DNA from: Saturnia japonica
Taxonomy: Eukaryota > Arthropoda > Insecta > Lepidoptera > Saturniidae
Assembly: GCA_033032175.1 (NCBI GenBank)
Contig: CM065331.1
Coordinates: forward strand, 10,664,370 to 10,728,369
DNA: 64,000 nt
Reading direction: 5' to 3'
This document shows positions 35,040 to 46,260 of the stretch, in pieces. The number at the start of each line of letters is the position of its first letter. Positions within the stretch are counted from its first letter, which is position 1. The notes beneath the pieces were generated by a model. The model did not search any database. It worked only from the letters and a program-made list of their open reading frames with translations, and was not told the origin of the DNA. The translations under genes were made by a program, and so were the position numbers.

Positions 35040-35430
35040 ATACAATTTAGTTCCTGAGAAGGGTCCATGGAGGTAGGCTTTTCTATCGGTTTAGCAATCT
35101 ACTTTATAAGGCTCAAATTCAGCCGTGCATGAAATATTGTTCGCATCACTGGGACAGTTCCGTCCAATACCTCAGGATGCTCCGAACAGGTCACAGAGCT
35201 GGTCAATCTAATTCTCTCCTGTCCTTTCCTCAACAGAATAACATGCGCCATCTCGGCACGAACTAAAAAGTTCTCCTATGACTTTTACCTTTCCCGTACC
35301 GTGACGCTGTGGAACCTTCTCCCGGTGAATATGTTCCCTACTTACGACATCGGGTCCTTTATTTGTAACGTGAAGAGATATATATGCAGGCCGGCAGGCT
35401 GCCATCGTGTTTGGATTGTACTGTGATTAC
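35040..35430 (+). pseudogene. Jockey-like LINE ORF2 C-terminal relic 1
   Basis: LLYKAQIQPCMKYCSHHWDSS, then in another frame LSRTVTLWNLLPVNMFPTYD and FICNVKRYICRPAG. This is the characteristic end of one lepidopteran Jockey-like LINE family, with stops and shifts. Confidence 0.65.
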
Positions 35431-35539
35431 TATCAAAGACAGTATCATTATTTTGCCGTAACACAATAAATACAAGCTATTCACATTGGGAAAGATACAG
35501 ATGTCGCTAAGTACATATTTAGAACTACTTCAGCAACAA

Positions 35540-35848
35540 AGAGACATTGCTGATCGTGTTTTATGATCTGTATCATAGTAAATGTTCTGAAGAATTGTTT
35601 GACCTTATCCCATCAAATTCCTTCCACTCTAGAACCATGCGGAATGGTTTACGCAACCACAGCTGCACGGTAGCAGCGCCCCCCACGGCACGAACAAGAT
35701 GGTCGCAAATTTTTGTCTTTGCCGTACCGTGTAGATGTGGAAGAGTCTTTTAGCCAACGTGTTCCCTCCGTCCTATGATATTGGGTACTACAAACGTGGC
35801 GTGAAGAGCTAGTTCAGAAGGCTGGCATGACATCAACGACTGCTGATG
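35540..35848 (+). pseudogene. Jockey-like LINE ORF2 C-terminal relic 2
   Basis: FYDLYHSKCSEELFDLIPSN, SFHSRTMRNG and HSCTVAAPPTARTRWSQIF match the YRYYHGECSEELF..HTVAAP type of ending. It directly abuts MITE Y copy 2. Decayed. Confidence 0.6.
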
Positions 35849-36197
35849 AAAGGCGACGGGTATTTCTGGGCCCAGAATGTAATTAGTTGAAATATGGTTT
35901 ATAAAATTGAATATATTTTAAAATCGTACAATATCATTAAAATTCACAATCAACAAAATAAGTAAACTAATAACTTTAAAAGATATTAAACATACTTCAA
36001 AAATAGTTTCACTTGAAGTTTATTACATGACTTCGCTTTTACGAAATATCCTAAATCTCTGCTTTTAGATTGCAACAAAATCCGCTTAATTTTCAGTGAC
36101 AGTTGATAATGCATTAGCTATTAATTTACACCGTTTTCATATTTTTACGTCTTTTTTAACCATACCCATGTCTGTATAAAGAGTATCCGTCTCCTTT
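35849..36197 (-). mobile_element. MITE family Y, copy 2
   Basis: AAAGGCGACGGGTA at 35849 and the inverse, TATCCGTCTCCTTT, at 36184-36197 are imperfect TIRs. The opposite-orientation partner is 11806-12132. No clear target duplication was found. Confidence 0.65.
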
Positions 36198-37060
36198 GTA
36201 TCACCGACGGCTGCAGTTGTTTGTGGATCGTATTGTATTGTACCATCAGGTTCTGTACACTCATTTTGATTTTGCCAAGTTAGTAGAAAATAATTTCACA
36301 TCGCTTCCGACATTTAATATGTCTAATTACTGGTTATTTTTGTTCTGTGGTAACTGACATATCGGTACTCATAATTAAAACTCTGAAGATTAGATTAGTA
36401 CATATAATAATAAAAAAGATTTTAGACGAAAAAGAAAACTAATTTCAATGGTTTTGAAGTTTTCCCTAATGTGTCCCGGAGGCTGCTCGTGTTTCCTCTG
36501 TCTTCTACACAATGGACCCGGCACTCGAACGGTGAATCCATGGAATGCTAAGATGTTTGTTTCTAAGTGAAACGTGACTCGGCGTGACACACGACTGACT
36601 TTCCGCCATATACATGGTGTTCGCGACCTAGTTGCTCTGTATAGATTACTTAACCCCACGACGCGACGTTTTCATTTTTGTTTTTGTTATAACTGCTTCG
36701 GAGACGGTTGGTATATCACATTATCGGGTTCGAATCAGACTCGATTACTTTACCAATCCCACTTAAAAATAATAAATAACATTTCACTAAGGAGCGAAGC
36801 AAAAACTGTATGTTTTTAATCAAATGAAATACAACATAAATAAAGGTTAGGGCTTAACGCAATTATGGCCCTTCTAAATCGTTTACGCTTCGATAGAAAT
36901 GAAATGGATTTTCCCTGGTATTCGTGTATCTTATTTAGTTTGTTTATTTAATTATACCTATAGCTGATGTTTGTTGTTTATGATTGGAGCAAACAAGATC
37001 TTCTTGGTTTCGAAGGCCGTGGTTCAAATCTTACACTAAACCTGTTTCTCAGAATGGAGG

Positions 37061-37325
37061 TTAAGCGTATTGTGTGCACGGAAGTCTTTGAGATTTGGAA
37101 TAGTTAAAGTTTATAATATGGAGAAAGAGTGCAGAAAGCTAAAATTTATCTATAATATCTGTTACTAATATATTTAATAAAATAAATTAATACTGCGAAT
37201 CCTTACCTAACCAGTGCCATTGAAATTGGACCCCCGAAAATATTGACATTGTCAATCAACGAAAATTTGTAATTCAATTATATAATACCTGCTGTTACTT
37301 TAAAATGTCAATAGCTATAATCATA
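37061..37325 (+). repeat. Dispersed repeat X, copy B (uninterrupted paralogue)
   Basis: Same family as 17294-17395 plus 19016-19190, but with a single TA at 37169-37170 where copy A carries the pogo-like element. A B-box-like GGTTCAAATC lies just upstream at 37021, so the family may be a tRNA-derived SINE. Confidence 0.75.
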
Positions 37326-38099
37326 TTTTAAATCATTTTTATTACAACTTAAATTTTAACAATGGCCCCAAACTAGGTATGCCTGTCTTGGGAACCTATG
37401 CTATGTATGCTATGTATTATCTTATTGTGTTATTGCTGTCAATAAACCTACCTACCTTATCTATAAATAAATAGTTTAAGCTTCTTGTCATCTTGTCGCA
37501 TGTCATCACTAAGCACAAGGTGACTGAGATTCAACTCCAGCGTTAAAGACAAAAAAACTATTGCAGGAGCATGACAAAACTAAAAAAAAGATAACGCTCC
37601 ATTTTTACCACAGCTTAAATACGGTCTCCTCTTAAGAACTTGGCGACTTATGTATTTTGTTGAAGCAAGTTAATAAATCACAACATCCAACCCTCGCGAT
37701 CTGGGAGGGTTGTTCACTCTCTCTCGGCTCATTGCCTCCCTACATACTACACATTACCATATCCTCATGCAATGACACTACGCAAATATTTTATTAAGTC
37801 TATTTTTGTATAATAAATATCGTATTTTGTTATCATTGGATTGTTCAACATGATCAAGCCAAATAGACAAACGAATGGAATTATTATCAATACAAAAAGT
37901 AAAATAATAACAAAAACCTGTTACCGAATCTTAAATTAGTAATACTTCTCAAAAATTCAATTTGTTTGTCGTCTACTTGTCTTGGTTACGTATTAATGTA
38001 CTAGCAGACTTGAAGAGCTAATACAAACAAAAGACTCAGTACAGAAGTACGCAGAAGTTGATCGAGGAGCGTTACACTGGTATCCCACTTAAGTAAAGT
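37326..38099. other. No gene seen
   Basis: AT-rich; no recognisable repeat or open frame. Confidence 0.4.
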
Positions 38100-38760
38100 C
38101 GACACAAAATGTTATCCTCTTCGACTCTATCAGCTGTGCTCCCAGTAATCACACGTTTTATGCACATACCATTCTTCACACAATCCATCTTTTACGGTCT
38201 TCCTCTACTCCTATAACCATCCACCTTCATACTTTTTCATTCTTCTATTTATTTGACATTAGTTCCATAACATGACATGCGCATATCACGCTTGCCTATA
38301 GCCCCACGACTTCTCTGTGACTTTTTTTAATAGTAGCTCAGCAATTTGACGGTACAATCGTACAATCCAAACACAACGGTGACCACCAAGAGATGGGCAA
38401 TCAATCAACAGTTACCGCATACCGCAGTCATGTTGCGGCCGGCTTGCATAAATATCTCTTCACGTTACGCTTAAAGGACCCGATGTCGTAAGAAGGAGGG
38501 AGAAGGTTCCACAGCGTCAAGGTACCACAAAGATAAGACATAGAGTCTTCTTCTGATGATACACTAATTCCTTATCTTATTCATTCTAGTTACACCACAT
38601 ATAAATCTTAACCTTCTCATCTTTGCCATATGTACTTAATCTTCTTTCATCCGTCTCTTTCGTTGTCCAAAACTCAGATCCATACATCAAGACAGGTCTT
38701 ATAATAGTTCTATGCACTCTTCCTTTAAGTTTCAAGGGTATTCGAGGATCTCATGTTATT
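38100..38760 (-). pseudogene. Decayed RTE-like LINE pieces with a Jockey scrap
   Basis: Minus strand, 38560-38760: LKGRVHRTIIRPVLMYGSEF, TKETDERRLSTYG. At 38100-38230: SRGRPKKRWMDCVKNGM and RVITGSTADRVEE. Both are standard RTE-like C-terminal text with several frame breaks. Between them, 38440-38540 reads TLTLWNLLPPSYDIGSFKRN, the C-terminus of a Jockey-like ORF2. Confidence 0.65.
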
Positions 38761-40570
38761 CCCGAGACTTATCGCCATTTCGTATGACAGTTAAACCAAC
38801 CAGATGAGAGCTTTGTGTTATTTCTAGATAGACACGTTGCGGTATAGTTCAGTTCGATGTGCGCATTTCTTCAGTTGTTACTGAGAAGGGTGCTTGTTCT
38901 TTCGATGCAGGTGTTTGACATGTTTCTTCTTCTTCTTCTGGCCTTATCCCACAATTTATTTGGGATCGGCTCTCCTAACCTGCCATCTCCAGAGACATCC
39001 CCTCATAGAAGTAAAAATAATAAATTATTGTTTTTAAAATGACGTCGTTATGCTTGTGTGTAAGCAAAGTCAAATCCAAAAATAACGGCGACCACCAAAA
39101 TGTCAGTAATCCAACGACGGTCACCGCTGTCATGCCGACCTGCAAGCCTCTCGGCAGTTAGATAATATACTGGTTGATTCCGAAACACGACCAATCAAAA
39201 GACAATTAACAGTGACGGGTTTATTAACATGTGTATGGTGGTCGTAATCCAGGCGGGTACAGATTTTTAAAACTTCGTTTGTTTACTGGATAAACACCAG
39301 CGGCGCCTGGAACGTGACAAGTCTAGCGGGCCATTGTAGTTTAGCGGTGTGCAAACGGTTAAAACTGAAACTGGTTAGGTTAGGTAATGGATATCACTTT
39401 TGCAATCCAGTGGAAGCCGCTAGCAGAGGTTAATATATAATGAACTTAAAAAAACAAACCCTTAGATAAATGATGTGAAACAACAGTTGCTGGAACAATA
39501 CCAATTTGCAATTAACAATTAACTGTCTCTATGAAGGACAGTAACAATTAGTCGCGGGGGTGTGCTTAGTGCGTGTGCAGCGCCATGGCAGAACATCTCG
39601 CAACGTCTTTATAATGATTTAAAAATTAAAAGGGAACTTTAAGTTGTCTGCGGTTACGTCTATTTACATTAATGTCGATGCATTCGACTCGAAATTGCAT
39701 TAATTTCTTTATAACATACTTGAAGAGATATCAAAAAATCGTAAGTTTCTTCGAGGCGTGTTTTAGAAGAGCTCATCATTCTGATTCAGACAGTCTGACT
39801 TAATACATATAATTGAAGTCCTGAGAAGGTGTTTATGAATGTGAACATACTACCATTAGTTCGAACATTCATTCCAGTCATAGAGATAAACCGGCATAAA
39901 TCTCGATGACGTTTATAAATATATTTTTCTAACCGTGTACATACTTAGTATTTCACTATTTATAATCTAATTATGTATTTTTAATGATTATAAAGATTAA
40001 TATGTTTTACGAGATGTCATCCTTACAAAGTCACAAAAAGACCAGTGAATAGGACACTTTTTACTTTTCATAAGATATTAAACTAAGATAACTAAGGTGA
40101 TGGTAGTAGATTACACATAAAAAACGATGTTGGAAATATCGTGATTAAATTAATTGAACAGATATAAATAAAGTACATAAAATAGAGTATAAAGTGGTAA
40201 AAATCCTCGAGATTTAATGTGTTATGCTAAAACAGTTGATTCCAGGACCAGGACTCGGCAACTAGCTTTAGAAAGAAACAATAAAAAAGAGTGTAAACTT
40301 TACACGTGTTTGAGGTGAAAGTTCTTTAAATATAGTTAATATCATAGATTTAATATAAGCTACTACATCTATGGTTAATATACATTTAAAAAATCTTATT
40401 CTTTTTATTATTATTTGTAAAGCATGATGTTAAGTTATTATATTATCAATAAACACCTCTAAATTCTGACATGAGTTATCAGTTTAACCGTAATATTTGC
40501 TACAAGATCAAAGACATTTTACATCAAGCCCGCGTAAAGAGGATTTAAATGTTTTTTTCCATTAAAAGTA
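38761..40570. other. No gene; repeat scraps
   Basis: 38925-39010 holds TTCTTCTTCTTCTGGCCTTA and GGGATCGGCTCTCCTAACC, a common lepidopteran LINE-tail repeat. 39050-39250 repeats the Jockey tail and the GATTCCGAAACACGACCAAT unit. 39260-40570 shows nothing. Confidence 0.4.
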
Positions 40571-41038
40571 TCCAATAGGCATGCTATATAAACGAAACTG
40601 ATCACGAATATGCCATTAAAAAATATTTCTGTCTGTCTGTTTGTATGTCCGGATTTCAACTTTTTCTTTTAAATCTTGACCGATTTTGATGAAATTATGT
40701 ACCCAGAAAGTATAAGTCATTCCATGAATGGTTGTCTATGAGAATTTTCAATAAAACTTTAAAATATTACTTTTAGAAAACGTAAATTCACAAAATTACA
40801 TTTTCATTAATTCTCAATCGATTCTGATCATAACATAGTTGAGAGGCTATAGGAGTCGTTAATAATACATTTCTGATATAGATTTTGATGAAAATTATAC
40901 TTACACGGAAAATACTGAGAAGTATCTCAGTTGATACGTTAAATTAATTGTCAACAATATGAGCAAACAGAAAATTACGGTATGTAAATAACTATAGCGT
41001 AGTAACAAATGCGTGCGGAGCCGCGGGCACCACGCTAG
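40571..41038 (+). mobile_element. Helitron-like element H5
   Basis: A|TCCAATAGGCATGC start, GTCTGTCTGTTTGTATGTCC, GACCGATTTTGATGAAATT, and end GGAGCCGCGGGCACCACG followed by CTAG|T. A 5' fragment of the same family is at about 26870-27030. Non-coding. Confidence 0.55.
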
Positions 41039-43087
41039 TTATGACTATAATAAAATGGTTATTATTACCTGTTATAATATTAAATAAGCAATGGTATTGA
41101 GTTTTAAAATAAACAGAAACTCTGATTACTCAACGTTATAACCGTCCGATACAAAGATGAATTACTCTCAAGATACGCTTATGAAGTTTTACTTAGTTAA
41201 GTGATTTTATTAAACTTAGCAGAAATACCAAGTGAGATATAAAAAAGTATCTAATTTGGTGTCCGTGTCTCGAAATAACTCATATCTGAACAACACTCCG
41301 TCCCCAACAATCAACTTCCCCTCGGAGACGCATAGCATTTGTTATTTTAATCGTCGACAAAACATTAATTGCCGCCGCATTAACGCACAGTCGCCTGTCC
41401 CCGCCCCGCGCCGCCCCGCACCGCTCCGCACCGCACCGCCCCGCACCGCACCGCGCCGCACCACGACGGTCGTCATTCTACCCTCTCCGCGGCGAATTAA
41501 CATTTTTATAGCATCATATATGACTTGCATTAATGGGAAAACTTTATTACTGCCTCTAGTGGGCATATTTTTTAACAGACAAACCCCATTATTTGAGAAT
41601 ATTTACGATTTCTTTTCATATAATTGGATGAACATGACATTAGTAAATACATGTTTTTAGGAACTTTTTTTATTGAGTTACTGTTTGGATAAACAGAATA
41701 AAAATTACGGCGTCTAGGTTGCTGTCCAAATTTGTACGATACACTATGCATATATTATATTTTATTGGTTAATAGTATAGAGTGTAGAACTATGCTGATG
41801 CACCTCCCTGAAAGTAATCCTGGCGCCGCCCTACATGGACAGGTACAAGACATGCGTAGGTTCTAAAAGAAAATTTTAATACACGAACAAGACTGTTTTA
41901 GTTATTGCAAATATGAACATTTTTTACCTCTCATTTTAGGATAATTTTCAAGGGTTATTTTTACTTTGATCGGTTAAAACGTATGTGGTTAATACATTTA
42001 ATGGCATGTTCGTAGAATTTGATTACATAATAGACGAAGATAGTAAGTACCTAACAGGAAAAGTTCAAAGGAGAATGGCTCTTAATGCGAATACCGGAAC
42101 TTTTTACTCGAAGACAGATAGTGGTGAGAGAGAATATATAACGACACGACGCGAAACCTAGAAAACAATACAATATTTTCTTTCAGCAAAAGTTGAAACA
42201 AAATAACATTGTCATCGGTTCAGAAATGTACATTAGTCTATGAGTTCCGCTGTTCCGCTCGGATGAATCAATCAATTCTGAGATTGTAGTCATCCCGGGA
42301 CAAACTATCTCCCCCACAGACATATCCATGTATAAATATTATAATAATATATTGAACAATAAAAGTTTACGATCTGATAACACAATAGCAACGTTGCAGT
42401 AACAAATCGTGGTTGCCAAGCGAATCCTCGGGTGACCATACTTAACAAAAAAAATTTTTTTTACCGCAATTTCTTTCGCCCTGTGGGAAAAATATTGTTA
42501 CAGAAATTCTGTAACGCATGAGAATAGTCTAAATGTATAAAGTTAGATACTTACTAATTAATTATATTAATTATTTAAAAAACTTTAGTCTTTAACGCAT
42601 TACACTATGTTTGTTACTACACAGAAGTTATTTATATCTCGTAATTTTATTGAAGTAAAAACTTCTTTTAGCGCGGTACGCATATTTTTAGATGAGATAA
42701 AATCTCTGGACTCGCGTCACCGTTACGAGACGCAGCTATAGTGTGTGCATATATGCATGTACATATAGCAGACCGCGAACGCGTCTTTCATAAAAGAATA
42801 TGAATAGTATTTTAAAGTTTCTAATAATTAATAAAAAAACAATTCATAAATAAATCGCAATTCATAACCCAATAACCCTAGTACCAATCTAAGAAATGTC
42901 TAACGCGCCCAAATAAGTTTTCACTTCTGTCGGTACTCCCGAAGTGCAACCCGTAATTTTTTTTACCCATAGTTTTGACAATTCATATGCCGTATCAACT
43001 GAGGAGTGGTATGTATTTCTCGTGTACAATTTTCATCAAAATCGGTTGCAAAATATTATTCTGTTCATCGGTATCTAATGTATTATT
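41039..43087. other. No gene; contains a short GC-rich tandem tract
   Basis: 41395-41468 is built from CCGCACCG/CCGCGCCG units in an AT-rich setting. The frames open across it exist because of composition. The remainder is AT-rich. Confidence 0.4.
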
Positions 43088-44108
43088 GAAGTGAAACTTC
43101 TTTATCGACGTATGAGAGAAATTTTGTAGCAATCGTCACGTTTTTCGGTTACGCGCCATGTTGCTTTTTTTATCAAAGTTTAGTATAGTGACGTAAAGAA
43201 TATAATGTAATATATTATAATAATAACAATATATTAGTTTTGAAGTTTGGTTTGAAATAAGAATAACAATATATTAATTTGAAAGTGATAAAATAAAAAG
43301 ACTTATTCAAATTTAAGTGAATTTACAAGAAAAGTGAGAGTGATTATATATTTCGTGTTATAAATTCAACACGTATGAGCATGATTTTAATATTTATTTG
43401 AGGTTAACCTCACTTTTTGATTGTAAGTATCAGTGAATGTATATAAATCTGTTAAAATTAGCAAGTATTAATAAATATGACTGTAAATCTAGTGAACATT
43501 ATTAATTCTAAACACAATAAAAAATATAAATTAAATAATAATTTAAAAATAAAACAAAACACGATTAGAAATTAAAAATATATATACGTACATCTTTTTT
43601 AATTATTAGTTTTTAATGATTTATTTATTCATTTTAAATTTTATAAAATCGTTGCATTTCTACAAGATTAACTGTCATCATATAATTGTATTACTTTGAA
43701 AGATAATTCCAATTATTTATTCATAACTTGTGTAATTGATTAAGTCATTAAATATCTGCTTTGAATTATTTTTATTAAGTTATAAAATAAATATTAATAT
43801 GTAGAATGTAAAACATATATTTCATATTTTAGCTACCACAAGCCATTAATTACAAAAATATTTAATAATGACAACAATAGTAATAATGATGCTATCATTA
43901 TTGATGAAATACAACAATAGCAATGATATTATAATAAGAACATTGATAAATTAAATTACTCATTAATTGTATGCATGTCTATAATAATAAAATAGCTTTA
44001 ATTTAATACTGAAAAAAATGTTTTTCTTAAGGCTTAAGCCTTATCTACCCCATTTTCGTGAAGTTGCAAATAGTAGAAGAATGATATGTTGTAAAGGAGT
44101 TTCACTTC
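43088..44108. mobile_element. Element W1 with GAAGTGAAACTTCTTTA ends
   Basis: GAAGTGAAACTTCTTTA at 43088 and TAAAGGAGTTTCACTTC at 44092-44108 are inverted. The inside is about 1 kb of very AT-rich sequence with no gene. The same ends bound the shorter W2 at 58244-58657. Confidence 0.5.
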
Positions 44109-44639
44109 TTACCTGTGTACTCTGGTACACACACACACATATTTTTTTTACAGTTCTTATATGCCTTTCAATTATGGTATGATTTATGTTTCCCGTATAC
44201 AAAACTACATATTTATTAATTCATATGTATAGACAACATACATGACACGATACTTGTTAACTTGATTTAATTAATAGCATACTGAATATATAATATACTG
44301 ACACGACAGCGTGGAAAGAAATCCATAATCATGCGTAAATTCCCTTTTTCTTTATTAAGGTTTCATATACCTAATTATTTCATTTTTTGTGTTGAGATGA
44401 ATAAAACTTTAGTTTTGAATTCGAATCGCCCCATTTTATGGATAGTATGAAAATATAATGGATAGATTCTTACAAGTATTCCGCATACGTCCTCCAGGGG
44501 CCAGAAAATGCACATATCTGAAAATATACCGTGGAGGTGGGAGTATAATTGATTGGTTAGCCGGTCTAACGTGAGAAAAAAATGCTTACTATATAATAAT
44601 GATTACTACAATTCTTTAATAAAATCTATTTAATAAATG

Positions 44640-44830
44640 TAATATGTAAATATTATGGTCACCCGAGCGCACCATCTTCAGCGCCCTACACGCCATGCCG
44701 CGCCGCCCCGGCAGTGACGTCACGCCGGAAGTACCCCGCCGGAAGCTGTACGATCTGCCCAAAGTTGTTTATAACGTATCGTTACCGAGCAAGTTTTTTA
44801 AAAGAATTCTGCTTTACCCAGAAGCAGCGC
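44640..44830 (+). other. GC-rich coding-like block, possible lone exon
   Basis: One frame reads SPERTIFSALHAMPRRPGSD, VTPEVPRRKLYDLPKVV with mostly G/C third positions, in otherwise AT-rich DNA. No firm splice sites and no recognised family. Could be an exon of a gene extending outside my recognition or a repeat head. Confidence 0.25.
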
Positions 44831-44892
44831 CGCGCGCCTTTCTAGTTCAGTTGTTATTCCTAAAGTTCCTATTAGGATTTATATTATTATAA

Positions 44893-45360
44893 TACAAGCA
44901 GTGCCCGCGACTTCGCCCACGTCACGTTCATCATTTTAAATGTTAACCGATATCACGGTTTAACAATTCAAACCAAGCCGTACAGCGTCATCTATGAATA
45001 CTGTTGGATAATAAAAATACTTACGTTTCCATTTATTCATTTTACTGAAAATTATGTAAAGATAATTTGGTATCTTTTCACTTTGTTACACTAAATATTT
45101 ATAATGCATACATTACAAAATTACATACATACATATATTCTTTTTATATGTACATATAACTTAACCTAAACACAATTAATAGATCATACAAATGTTCATA
45201 CGTGTAAAAATGCATCCTAAAATCATACCAAATTTTATTAAATACGATCCAGTAGTTTTTACGTGATTGGCGTTCAAACATACCGACAGACAGATAAACG
45301 AAACCTTCAAAAACTATCAAAATTTGTTCTGTCCATGATTCTAAACCTCCCCGTATTATT
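44893..45360 (-). mobile_element. Decayed Helitron-like element
   Basis: Minus-strand 3' end reads CGAAGTCGCGGGCACTGC, the common lepidopteran Helitron ending with a decayed CTAG. The body carries the usual text of such elements (ATCACGTAAAAACTACTGGA on the minus strand). 5' boundary approximate. Confidence 0.4.
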
Positions 45361-45411
45361 TTTTTTTTAAATAACTTCTATGTATAGATTTCGACTCTTT
45401 ACTTTTTTATT

Positions 45412-45845
45412 GTATATGAAAGTATATACGATACCTATAACAAAAAACACCCATTCTTAAAATTTTTGTCTGTCTGTTTGTTCGGGGTAATCTCCTAAAC
45501 GGTTGGACCGATTTTGACGGGACTTTCACTGATAGACAGCTGAATTTATAGGGAGTACCTTAGACTACTTTTATTTTCGAAAAAGAATTAGGGTTCCGCA
45601 CAAATAAAAAAAAACTGGTCATGGTGAATCAATTCGGGCGCTAAAATAAATGGCTTACGCTGAGTAAACCATAAGAGATATAGCAAATTAATGTATAACA
45701 TAATTGTAGAAATTGAAGAGACCTACTTAAAAGTCTGGGAGAGTATATATCTATCTTCTAAGGAACACCCATAATTAATTTAATTAAAGCAAGATTCGCG
45801 CGGGTGTTCTGTAGTCCACGTGAGCGAAGACACGGGCACAGCTAG
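45412..45845 (+). mobile_element. Helitron-like family H1, copy 3 (5' shortened)
   Basis: Same body as the other H1 copies, ending GACACGGGCACAGCTAG then T. It lacks the first 70 bp or so found in copies 2 and 4. Confidence 0.7.
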
Positions 45846-46169
45846 TAATGAATATAATTGTAATAATATATTATGTTATGGATGTCATCACATGATACAC
45901 CATGGCATGCCATAGTAATTCTCTAAAAGTACCTATCGATTTGGTTATATAAATTCTTTCACTTATAAAAATTAAAAATATTCAGGGCTGATGGGTATAA
46001 GCTATATTTTTATTATCATTAAGTTTCATATCGTAAAGGACACCTAGGAAGTCGCGGATGGTTGTTAGTATATAAAAAATGCTAAAGTAAGTTTGTTTGT
46101 CTTTCAGTCAGCTTTGAACCGCTGAATGAAATTTGAAATTTGGCATAGAAAACAATTAGTTAAGTCGGT

Positions 46170-46260
46170 ATTTTTAATTTGACTATACTGTTAGCCACAA
46201 GGGCCCTGAAGTCTCACACGACTTTTACAACTTCACAGTGGCTTGAATACCTATATTGTG
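46170..46260 (+). repeat. Fragment of the 3' UTR of the 30.3-kb Jockey family
   Basis: GACTATACTGTTAGCCACAA and ACTTTTACAACTTCAC parallel GACTACACTGTTAGCCTTAA at 30318 and CTTTTACAGCTTCAC at 30357. A diverged 3' end of the same or a sister family. Confidence 0.55.

Noticed and set aside
41232..41660. 142-codon plus-strand frame
   Set aside because: Built around the CCGCACCG tandem tract; the Pro/Arg/Thr run is a result of the repeat.
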